From: Apus apus
Lineage: Eukaryota > Chordata > Aves > Apodiformes > Apodidae
Reading direction: 5' to 3'
Length of the DNA: 64,000 bases
Assembly: GCF_020740795.1 (NCBI RefSeq)
Contig: NC_067285.1
Coordinates: forward strand, 18,953,241 to 19,017,240
Part shown: piece by piece, positions 39,174 through 49,513 of the stretch
Position numbering within the stretch: position 1 is the first letter of the stretch
Layout: every line of letters begins with the position of its first letter
Translations under genes and position numbers: made by a program
Notes under the pieces: generated by a model
Database searches by the model: none
What the model saw: the letters and a program-made list of their open reading frames with translations, nothing else
What the model was told of the DNA's origin: nothing

Positions 39174-40921
39174 GTAAGTAAAATGAATTAATACTTGGAA
39201 AAGTCATGTTTTGTGAGGCTCAGTCTTATATGCAAATAATTTACTCTGCAATTGTGAATATTCAAGCATCACCTGAATGTAAGTTACTGCTTCTATAAAA
39301 CACGTGGAGGTGAATGTGCAGCCTGTCTGAAGAAAACTCTTGGTTTACCCAAGAACATCAGCCAAGCAAATTGCTGTCACCCACAGCCTCGGCAGCAGGC
39401 AATAATTATGCTAACATATTATATTGCTTATTTCAGAAACACTTGAAGACCAGTAAAGAAAGGCATTTTTCCAGGTACTGCACACTTGGAAGATTTATGA
39501 CACAAGCTGAGTAGCAGTCAGAATAGCCAGTCTGGTCTCTGATTTGGAAGTGAGGTTGGGAGTGACTTCCTCTTGGAGTATCAGGGACTCCACAGCCTTG
39601 TCTCCTCAGTTTTTGCAAAGTGGGCTGGAATGTACTTCGGAAGCTGGAACAGGCTATTACACAGTGAACTTCATGTTGTTTTCTGGTCTCCAAGATCACT
39701 GGGATTTGCACATCTGGAGCAGGCAACAGAAACACTGATGTGAAACCCATGACTCATTCAAGATATGTCAAGCCCTTGCCAAGTGTACGGAGAGATAGCA
39801 TTTCTGAAATGTATTTTCTGAATGCTTAAAAAGAAATATTTTGCCTCACTATAGGCTTCTACAGCCATTTGTTTAAATATCTGAGCACCACAAAACATGA
39901 ATGGCTGAGGCAGGGGAATACGGTAAAATATTTCTAAGTGAAGAACTGAGGAAAGGAAAAGCAAACAGTATTTCCTTCTGACTTAGTGAAGAAAACTTAG
40001 GGATTCATGGGTCTCACCACAGGGCAAAGCTGCAGAAAAAACAGAAGGACCTAGAAGTCATAATGCAAGCAGAAGCATTCAAAATTTCACCAAGTAGTAC
40101 AGAAGGACAAGGAAACTTTTTCCCTGCAAAAACCCACCCACTCATGCAAAAATTAACAATAGTTTAGAAAACAGAGTACAGACAGAGTGAGACTGTTCAC
40201 TTCTCAGGCCACTGCATCCTCCTTCCTGCTATTTTAGGTTTCCATGTTGTATAGTCCTTTTGACCACTTGGCTAATTATGTAAAAGCTATTTAGGTGTTT
40301 GTTACAGCCTTTCTCTATCAATCCTATTGAGAAGCTGTTCCAAATTACAAAAAACATTAACTTTTAGAAACTTTCTGCTAATTTACAGCTTTTGTCTGTC
40401 TGGGTTTCTTCCTATGCTATCTTTGGCTTGCACAGTCTTTTTCTTTTGTTGATGTTTGACCAGCTGATGCATTCACAAGAAGCATTTGGGCTACCTCTTG
40501 ATCTGTATTTTGTTACATTCAACCAACAAGGCTCTTTCCAGAGCCTGCTAATTCTAGGATGATGAGATGAGTGAAATGTCTTTTTATTTCTGTTATATCT
40601 GTAAGTGAAAACTGGCAGAAGTCAATCTGTGTAACTGGAGAATTCCTATCAAAATGTGCAAATCTGTACTTGCACACCTAGCAGAAGGCTGGATATCTGG
40701 CAGACTGGTACCTTTGGCAGAAACCACCCTGTCCTCTCTTGTGGGACCTGAGCTTATTACTGAGCGCCTAAGCTGCATTAATTCTAGTCTTTAGGAGCAT
40801 TTCAGGTGTCAGGGTTGTATAAAAACAGGACAAATCTGTTCCTGCCCCAGAATGCCAGCAGTCTGAGAAGTGACTTGCTTATTTCTTTCTTACTTTTATT
40901 TTTCTGGGGGGGCTTTTCAAG
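39174..40921 (+). other. ARHGAP22: ARHGAP22 intron
   Basis: A 1.7-kb intron. I see no recognisable gene or repeat in it. The acceptor TTTTCAAG follows an interrupted pyrimidine tract containing a run of G (GGGGGGG near 40,906-40,912), which is unusual so close to a 3' splice site. Confidence 0.9.
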
Positions 40922-41043
40922 GTTCCTTGATGAAGTTCAGGCTTACTCCAACATTAACAAGATGAGCGTCCAGAACCTGGCGACAGTATTTGGACCAAAT
41001 ATATTACGACCCAAAATGGAAGATCCAGTGACCATGATGGAAG
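40922..41043 (+). CDS. ARHGAP22: ARHGAP22 exon: RhoGAP signature NLATVFGP
   Basis: It encodes [20 protein letters not shown] then [20 protein letters not shown]. The [17 protein letters not shown] block is a strong RhoGAP signature: the asparagine of QNLA is the conserved residue that helps position the arginine finger and bind the GTPase. It opens with one base completing lysine and closes in phase 1 at GAAG|GTAGGT. Translation through the donor runs into unrelated sequence, confirming the boundary. Confidence 0.96.
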
Positions 41044-43417
41044 GTAGGTACTATTGTGAGAACACAGTTGTCTTTTGTAGCTACAAGAGTATTCTGAAAG
41101 TTACATACTTTTTGGTAGCTGTATCACTTGACTGCACAGTCAGCAACAACTAATCCCTTTCATCACTGTCTGCAAGGGTTGTATCAGTTGTCCTCTTATC
41201 CCAGTTAGCACTGGCCTGGGAGTGTCTCTCCTCTCCACTACAAGGCCTTTGTTGTGTTGCAAGTTGTTACGTAAAACTTTGAACCCACTGCTAAAATGAA
41301 ATCTCAAATGTTCATCAGAAGGACCATGTTTAAATACTAAGCTGCCATCATTTAGTATTGGTGTACTGTATAGTTAAGACACCTCCCTCTAAATGACATC
41401 CAGACCACAATGAAAGAGATACTGTAGCTTTTGCTGTGCCACAAAACCATAACAAGGTGTCTTAGAAGTGCTGCCTTCTACACAGGCTGTGTATGGGTCA
41501 AAACTTCACAGAACCCAATGAGGAAGCTGAAAATCACTGTTGATTTTGGATGTAAAAATCTGAACCTTGAAAATTATCTCCCTTCATATGGGTCATGAAA
41601 TGCCCAGGGTGTGACTCTGTCTGGTTGACACTAGCTCTGCACAAATGACCTCTCATGTGCAGATGTGTGCCCCACAGACTGCAACCCATTATAAGGTAAC
41701 AGGCCAATTTCAGAGCATAGTCTGATATACAAGAGTTGTTCAGGGACTTGAAGCCTGCCAGAGATGTAGGTCATATTATTAAGGGTAGCTTTGAGACCCC
41801 CTCAGAGAGGGGAAGGTAGAAAAATGTGGGGAAGAGAAAAAGGGATTGCAGGAGCAGATACTGGGTTATTCAGCATTACAAAGGTGGAGATAGCTGAAAC
41901 CTCAGTTGTGTGATGCTGTGACTTCCCCTAGCGGCCAGCTGGCCAGCTCTGATAAGCTTCTTACAGCCTTGACTGACAACATGCTTTTAGTTCAATTGCA
42001 ACAGATGACAAGTTTGGGTTCAGTTCACTTCAGGCATTTCATTAGGCAGATTGCAGAGATGCTTGTAATGTGTGTAGGTGCACAGATACCACATATGCTG
42101 TGGTCTTCTGGTCTCTACTAACCATCATATGAAAATACGAATGTGAAATGACCTGGAATTCTGTATTACCACAGGCCCAAACTGTAGAAAAATGGGGATG
42201 CAGAGACTGGACTTGTACACTTAATCGTTATACTCATAAGCAACAGCACTGAAATTGTTTTGTTGTTGAGGATAGAAGATTGGTTAAACATAAATAATGG
42301 AAAATGGGAAGATGCTAAATAAATATTCTTTTTTAGCTTCAGGATAATATGGATCTGCTAAATTAACTGATGCAGAAAAATACTGCTGCCCATTCTTCAC
42401 AAAAAGGACTTCAGTTGTGTCTCTCTTCAAACTTAATTCATGAATTTCATATAGAAATATCTGAGGTTTCACAGCTTGTTAGGAATGACCTTATTTCCAG
42501 AGAGGTACTTCTTTCCCTGCACTCACAAATATAAAATAGAAGTTGTAGCTGAGCTCAGTACCTCTTGCTATCAGCCCAAAATCTCACTATTAAATTCAGG
42601 CGCTCATCTTGAACCCTTGAATATGTTAGTCTTATTCTCTATTTCAGAAAATTATTAAAGATAGAATTAATTATGTATTTGCTTTTTTTAAAGGTTTTCC
42701 TCTTTTGTAGAAAGTGCTTTGTATTAGGTTGTAATACCTGGATTTAAATAATTACAAGTACCTTCTATACTTTCTGTACACCTTCTGCAGGTGCACATAT
42801 GATACAGATGTCATATTTTTCCCAGGTTTCACACTTTGAGTGCAGCAGAAGGCCTGAGCTGTAATTTCTGGTTCTTTCAGTGAACATTAGGTCTGGGCCT
42901 GTTCAGACAATGAAACTGGGAGCAACATAGTTGTGGAAACCTGCTCTTTTTGGAAGCTGTATGGAGAGATGCTCCATCAGGATCCAGCATGCATCTCTGC
43001 ACAGAGCTGCATGGATGCACGTGCTGAGATCAATGCTGGCTCTGAACTCCATGCCCTGGTGTGGTACAGAAATGCCGTGTTTCCCAGGTGTCCTCCTCTG
43101 TCATGCTTAAAATGTGTCCTTTAGCCAGCCAATTAATCATTGCTGCTGATCATTGGTTCTTTGCTACCCAGCTACATTCATGAGCTGAACTGACACCTCC
43201 ATCCTTCTCAGTCCTCACACCCAGCACTGGCACAGTTCCTGTCTCTTGCAGTTCTGTACAGAAAGTCCCAAAGCAGTTGTTTGTGCCAACCCACTGCAGT
43301 GCATGGTGGCCACAGGCCTGCCTCACAGGGAGCTCCCAGGGCATCTCAAAGACAGGGAGTGAGTGTCTGAGGTCTCCTATGTCTCACCAGCTGTTTGCCT
43401 TTGTTTTCTGCCCACAG
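41044..43417 (+). other. ARHGAP22: ARHGAP22 intron
   Basis: A 2.4-kb intron between GTAGGT and CCCACAG. I see nothing in it that I can name. Confidence 0.9.
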
Positions 43418-44321
43418 GTACCTCACTAGTTCAGCACCTAATGACAGTGCTGATAAGTGAACAGGGGCGAATCTTTGCTGTTCCTCAGGCAGATGTGCCA
43501 GGGGGGCAGCTGGAAATCAGACCTGTGCGTCAGCGCAGCACGGTGGAATGGATCTCCGAGGAGGATGGGGACGACAGCAGGTCAGAGAACAGCATTCCCA
43601 GCCCCCCTGATTTGCCTTCTATCAATGCTGTGGCACTAGGAGCCACTCCTGGTCTTGCAGTGAAAAATACTCCTTCAGAGCACAGTGGGAAGTTGACTCA
43701 GCCTGCCACCAGCCCCAACAAAAGAGTGCAGACACTGCCTCCGTGGAAATACTCCTTCCGCCAGCAGGGAGCGCGGTCTGTGAGTCCAAAGCTGGGCAGC
43801 TCATCCTTAGATATCCCCAACCTCTCCTCCAGTGGGAACTGGTTGATGAATGGATTGTACTCTCTCCGAGGCCATCGTCGAACAGTGTCTGGGGAACGAG
43901 TTAAAGACTCATGTTCTTCCCAGAGACTCTCCACTTACGACAACGTCCCCTCATCCAGCCTCTCCCTCAGCACGCACAGTATGGCCAGCACCTCCTGGTC
44001 TACGTCGTCATGTGAAATCTCCATGGTGGACTCGGTCAGCAGCTGCCCAGCCTGCCGGGCCAGTGACTCCTCTGCTTTAAGCTCTCTCAAAACCGAGTGG
44101 GTAACTCAGGACTCGCTGTCTCAAAGTGAGGTTAAGACTGCAGATCTGGAGAACAGCATCGACAGGTTTGAAGCATGTAGCAGCAGCAGCAGTGAGCAGA
44201 GCAACCCAGCTGCAGCTTCCAGAGACTCTGTCAAATGCTCTAGGGCCTTACAGAGCTTGGTGGTGGAGCTAAAGACAGAATTGAGCAAACAGAGGACTGA
44301 GTATGAGACTAGTATCAAAAG
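43418..44321 (+). CDS. ARHGAP22: ARHGAP22 exon: end of RhoGAP and serine-rich linker
   Basis: This 904-nt exon is the largest in the gene here. Its first residues, GTSLVQHLMTVLI, finish the RhoGAP domain. The other roughly 285 residues form a low-complexity, serine/proline-rich linker that is probably disordered. Blocks I recall as shared with mammalian ARHGAP22 are KRVQTLPPWKYSFRQ, GNWLMNGLYSLRGHRR and RLSTYDNVP. RGHRRTVSGER holds basic-directed sites (R-x-x-S/T) suited to AGC kinases, and RSVSPK is proline-directed. Phosphorylation at these positions is an inference. The exon ends in a helical ALQSLVVELKTELSKQRTEYE segment that starts the coiled coil, then AAAAG|GTAATG. Linker residues differ far more from mammals, by memory, than the GAP residues do. 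Confidence 0.95.
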
Positions 44322-46680
44322 GTAATGTCATCTGCAAAGGGGACAAGGATATTGTCTGTCAGCATCACCCGTGTCTGAACATGGGGGTGGGCTACTAAGT
44401 GTTCGGGTTCTCAGACCTTGAATTTGGGTTTGAAAGACAGCAGATTTGGTTCTGCTCTTTCCTCACTGCTCTATGAATCTTATCTCTCTGATCTAAGAGG
44501 GGCTCAAAAAAAAAGGGATTTCTTTCACACAGGGAATTCCAGTATTTCTCACTCTGTGTTTCTTCTGGAAATCAGAATTGCACAGCTAATGCCAAAATCT
44601 GCTCTTTGTCGGTGTCCTGGAAAAAAGTACAGTGAGTATCTGTCTTGCAGGGAGGGACTGCAATGCTGGGTGGTCAGGCCTCAACCAGGAACTCTGTCAG
44701 TCTGTGCAGGTGCTGTGCACCAAATGAGTCTGAACTTGAGAGTTCTTGCTGCTTTTCCCAACAGAAACATTCTCCAGGAAACTGTTTTTTACTATTCCTC
44801 AGGGTTGGTTTTTTTTTTGTGGTGGTGGTGTTGGGACTGCATCTCAGTTACAACTTTTTCAGCAGCCCTTTTGTGTTGAACTTCTAGAAACCTTGCTTTT
44901 GATTTTGTATGCACTTATAGTGGTCCTTTGCTCACTTGGCCAGCTACTGACTCAAAGTAGCTGCAAGGTGCTCCTTGTATAGCAGATATGTGACCTGTGC
45001 AGGTCTTTGCTCATGTTGATATTTACTGCAACTGCTGGTGCTGTTCTTTAGATCTGTGCTCAGAAAAATTCCTTCCGGTTTTCAGAAGAGGTGTGAATGA
45101 GGGCAGGGGCTGTAGGAAGTAGAAAGTATTAGTAACTAGGAAGTCACATTTATTCATTTGTGTGAGTTAGTATGTAAGGTTAGTATGTTATGACTGCAAG
45201 TGAGTAATAGAATGGATTTCAGGCAAGTACTCAGGGAAATATGCACATTAAATACTGTTGCTTAAAAAAATTATCTATGGTTTAATATACAGCTCTATGC
45301 AGAATTGTCTACCATGTTATAACACAGAAGAATAATGAGTGGCCTGGGCTCTGCAGCACTGGTACTTTGCACTGAAGATGGGCTGCAGTTCTATTTCTTA
45401 CTAATAGTTGAGTTCTCAGCCTTCTTTGTGTGTTGCATTGTCAGTGTTATAGTCCTTTAACTATTAAAACTCCAGCGTGGTGTGTTGGAAAAGGCCAGTG
45501 AATGAGGATGGTAGGTTGTGGATTTAATTTTTATTTTTTTTTAGATGCCCTACTGGTGCAGAGTGAGAGGGAGATGAGAGATTGTGCCTTGCATATAAAG
45601 CTGCAGAGCTGCGTGGCAAGTGTGGTTGCAGGGCTACAGAGTAACAAACAAAAAGGGAACCAGGCTGCAACACTTGGGGTAAGCTGATGCCTTACCCCAT
45701 TAGCTGGACAGGGAGCACTGTGGCTGGAGGGGAGGACTGTAAGTTGGCCAGGTCTCACAGGGCACAAAGGCTAACAGGAAAACACCTAATGACCTAATAA
45801 GTTTCATAAAACCATGCAAGATGCAATCACTGCCTTTTTATTTAAAAAGGCTGAATCCAGCTGCTCAGGATTGCAGCCCGAAGAATCTTTCTGTCAAGTC
45901 TAAGAATTTCAAGCTAAGTTTTTCAGCTCTCAAAAATTTTGCAGTGTTTTTACTACATCTGCAGCAATTTACATGTGCAAAAATATGTTCCTTTTGAGAC
46001 TGCATGAAAGGCTTCCCCTGTGGGAAGACAGGAGCTAACTAGCAAAGACAGGAGGTGGCTGAGCAGGAAAACTTTGGGCTGTCTCACTAGCTTTATTTTA
46101 TTGAAGATAGTCTAGTCCCCAAAAGTAATAATTAGTTCCTTTACATGTGCTTGCGGGGTTTACAGAACTCAGTGTCTGTGTAGCAGGGCATGTTTTAATG
46201 AAAGAATATGAGCTTTTTGTTGGCACATACGTAAGTGGAGGGAAAGCGGAGTCAGTACCTGCCTGGGGCAGAGGTAAGGAACATTTGCTAATGGAAAAGC
46301 TGTTATCATCATCAACTGCCCATTTTCTCTCTCTTAGTCAGAGGGAGGCAAGTTTTATGGCCTTCCTAGAACCAGTCTGTTCCAGAGCATTTCTCCCTCA
46401 AGCTTAGTATACTTATCAGGCATTCTCCGTTGAGTTTAAGTAATTTGTTTCCCACCTGGGACTTAAGAAACTGGAAGTATCTTGGAGAGGACTATTATGT
46501 TGTGTATGTAGAAATGTAGTAAGCACTCTGATGAGCAGTTTTTTGCAGCCATACTACACATTTCTGTTCACTCATCAGTGCAGCTGTTGGTCTGCTGGAC
46601 TTGGTGAAAAGTGCTGTCTTTGTGTGACTTTCTTAATTGTTGTGAAAGTTGTGACAATGGTAATATTGCCATCTTTTCAG

Positions 46681-47076
46681 GATGAGAGAGTTCGTGGTGT
46701 TCAGTCTGGAGAAGAGAAAGCTCCAGAGAGACCTTATAGCAGCCCTCCAGTATCTGCAGGGTGCCTACACGAAAGCTGGGTAAGGGCTTTTCACCAGAGA
46801 GCGTAGTGATAGGACAAGGCGTAATGGTTTTAAACTGAGGGCAGATTTAGGTTAGACATCAGGAAGAAATTCTTCACCATGAGGGTAGTAAGGCACTGGA
46901 ATAGGTTGTTCAGGAAGGTTGTGGAAACCCCCTCCCTGGAGGTGTTTAAGGCCAGGCTGGATGAAGTTTTGTGCAGCCTGGTCTAGTGGGAGCCTGCTCA
47001 TAAAAGGGAGGTTGGAAGCTGATGATCTTAAGGGTCCCTTCCAACCTTAACCATTTTATGATTCTATGATTCTTTA
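46681..47076 (+). mobile_element. CR1 LINE 3' fragment
   Basis: It begins in the end of ORF2 with TTCAGTCTGGAGAAGAGAAA and the following gagagaccttatagcagccct. It runs through gtgataggacaagg, a ggaagaaattcttcaccatgaggg block and tccctggaggtgtttaaggccagg. It closes with a gggtcccttccaacctt block and two ATTCTATG-type octamers. Order and spacing are those of the CR1 3' end, and divergence is moderate. It is inserted in the sense orientation in the intron. Confidence 0.93.
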
Positions 47077-48139
47077 GCTGTGTATGAGGGAACAGTTTAA
47101 GGGGATGAACTGCATTGTCTGCATAATTGCGTCTTGGTGGTTACGAAACAGAATTCAGACCTTTCTGGGATTGTCACAACTCTTGTTGTTGCGGAGTCTG
47201 TAGCAGACCGTTGGTAAGTGTCATTTACCCTGTTTAAAAATAACCCATGCAGAGTTTCACAGGGATGCCAGGTGCCCAGACTTCACAGATGGGTATCATA
47301 CTGATCAATGAACCTTAGGTGATGTTTTCTTGCTTGTGTTTTTTGAAGTTAGATGAGGGATACTTCTCCTAGGAAAAGCCTGATTTTTAAAAAAATTCAT
47401 AACTTCTGAATATTCTAGTGATCAGAAATTCCTATCTGGATTTACTCCCTCCTCTGTATTAACACCATTACTCTGTCTTGCAATTAGGAAAGATGATGGG
47501 GAGGACAGCAAGTAATGTGCCTTCTGCGCTTGTTTTGCATCAAAAAAACATGAACCTTGTTCTTTGATTTCCCTAGAGAAAAGCTTTGAGTCTTGAATTA
47601 GAGCTTTGTGCACAGAAAATTAAGGTCTGTTCTTCAGATTCTTCCTCATATGAAATGTTGGTTTTTGTAAAATCTTGTACAATATGAAAAACGTTTATTC
47701 CCTCACCACAATGTCAGCAAAAAACTTTACAGAAAATACCATAAAATGGATGGTGAGGAAGGACTGTGACCTCATTCCTACCTGACCAATAAGGATGTTC
47801 CCCTGTACTGGATATCCATATAGGGAAACAAAGTACCAGAATGAAATCAGAAGATTATTCTGGAATTCTATATTACAACTCAGCCTAAGGAGTTAATACA
47901 GCTTCTCACACATGGTCTGTTGCCCGAAAGTAAACATTGTTTTGTAAAACTAGAGCATATTTTCTCAAAAAACAAACAGAGGAGGCTCCAGCTTTCAAGG
48001 AGTCTCTGCCCTTAAACTCAAAATTAATGAAATGGCAATTAGTGTCCCCCTTTAAAACTTCCTCTTAGAATGAAAATATTTTAGCTCAAAGTGGAACAAC
48101 TTATATTTATTACAGCTATCAGCAGTATTTAGAAGATTC

Positions 48140-48268
48140 CCCCACACACTGGACAGTTTTAAGTCTCAGCTTGACAGGATGCTAAGCCACCTCATATGAA
48201 CTTATAGTATTACCTAAAAAAAAGAGGTCCCTTCTAACCTGGTATTCTGGGATTCTATGATTCTATAT
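48140..48268 (+). mobile_element. CR1 LINE 3' end next to the last ARHGAP22 exon
   Basis: The block aggtcccttctaacctggtattc followed by GGGATTCTATGATTCTATA is the CR1 terminal region with its octamers. Upstream bases from about 48,140 are more diverged, so the left boundary is approximate. The element ends about 60 bases before the final coding exon. Confidence 0.8.
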
Positions 48269-48330
48269 TTATCCAACCACTTAAAAAACCCTCTTTTTTT
48301 TCTTCTCTCTCTCTCTCCTTTGGTTTTAAG

Positions 48331-48559
48331 AATTGAAGAAACAAGCAAAGACCTGAGGAAACAAGTGGCTCGGTTAGAAGAAGAACTGGACCAAGAACGA
48401 AAGAAATACACAATGCTGGAGATAAAGCTGAGGAATTCTGAACGTGCTCATGAAGATGCTGAGAAGAGAAACCACCTCCTGCAGAAGGAAATGGAAGAGT
48501 TTTTTTCAACATTAGGATGTTTAACTGTTGGGAATCAAAGTGCTAAAGTCCCCAAGTAG
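48331..48559 (+). CDS. ARHGAP22: ARHGAP22 last coding exon: coiled coil and stop
   Basis: The first base completes arginine. The exon then encodes 75 residues and TAG (48,557-48,559). [20 protein letters not shown] followed by [20 protein letters not shown] and [18 protein letters not shown] has clear heptad spacing and charge alternation, a long coiled coil used by this RhoGAP subfamily for self-association and partner binding. The tail [10 protein letters not shown] and the final AKVPK match my recollection of the ARHGAP22 C-terminus and not that of ARHGAP24 or ARHGAP25. All seven exons sum to 1,799 nt, which after the two leading split bases is exactly 599 codons including the stop. Confidence 0.96.
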
Positions 48560-48977
48560 AACAAGCTGATGTACAGCACAGAAAATTCTATTTTTGGCAA
48601 AGCCAGTAAAAATGCACATTTTGTTCTGGTATATACTCATGTATCATGAGTAATTCTACAGTGATTGTACCCTTGGTGAGACTTGCTCTGTTGTCTTTAC
48701 ATGTGCTGTAGTATTTGGGCCAGCTGGGAAAGACTGCTAAACATAAAGCTTGAAAGCTCAGATATCAGATTGCCAAGAACCCTTTTTGTCTACAAATCAA
48801 AATATACTATTCTCCACAGCTGTACTGCTGCCATCTTTGGATCTACTGCTGGCTGAAGGACAGTGTAAAGTCCTGCAAGGTGGGTGGGATGACCAGAACT
48901 GGTGGACAGGCTGGGCTTGGAGCTGAGGGCCTCCTACATTTGTGCATGGGAAGGTGGCAGTTCCAATATGTTACCAC

Positions 48978-48983
48978 ATTAAA
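48978..48983 (+). promoter_or_regulatory. ARHGAP22: Candidate ARHGAP22 poly(A) signal (ATTAAA)
   Basis: This common variant hexamer lies 419 bases after the stop codon, with T-rich sequence (GGTTTTTCTCCC) about 30 bases downstream. It would give a 3'UTR of roughly 440 bases. Other hexamers exist further on. Confidence 0.3.
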
Positions 48984-49480
48984 TGTGGCTTAGCATACCG
49001 GTTTAATGAGCTGGTTTTTCTCCCACTCCCCCTCCCTACATAAAGTTTGTTCAGATTTCTCATTCCTGAAAGGGGCATTATTTTATGAAGACAATGTGAA
49101 AGCAAAGTCTATAAATGAGCTGAAGACAGATCTAAAAATCTTGATAATTCATAACAATTGTCCCTTATCCACCAAACAGGTTCCAGGGTTTCACAAAAAT
49201 GCAACTTCTTAAATTATATGTGATTAATAATCAGATTTGCCACATAAATGTTACAGAACTTTAAATATGCACATTTTGCCCTGGGCATCTGGGGTGTTCT
49301 GCGCAAAAAAATAGAACTGTAGTAGCTGCAAGAAAAAGATCTCATGAGCTGATATGCAGTGATCAGACATCAAGATAGAAGAAAGATTTCTTATCATCAA
49401 AATACATCCAACTTGCTGAGGGTTTTTTATCACTTAAATGTTAATAGCAAAACTTATGGTAAAAGAAATTAGTGAAATTC

Positions 49481-49513
49481 GGGGGGCGGGGGGGGCCGGG
49501 TAAAGGGGAAGGG
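49481..49513 (+). other. G-quadruplex-type tract
   Basis: Five G-runs (6, 8, 3, 4 and 3 G) are separated by C, CC, TAAA and AA, which satisfies the usual G3+N1-7 pattern. It lies 0.9 kb past the ARHGAP22 stop on the ARHGAP22 sense strand. Confidence 0.6.

Larger units (their letters stand above)
44322..48330 (+). other. ARHGAP22: Last ARHGAP22 intron
   Basis: A 4.0-kb intron carrying two CR1 3' fragments (46,681-47,076 and 48,140-48,268). Apart from those I see no assignable sequence. The 3' end is a long CT-rich pyrimidine tract and TTTTAAG. Confidence 0.9.
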
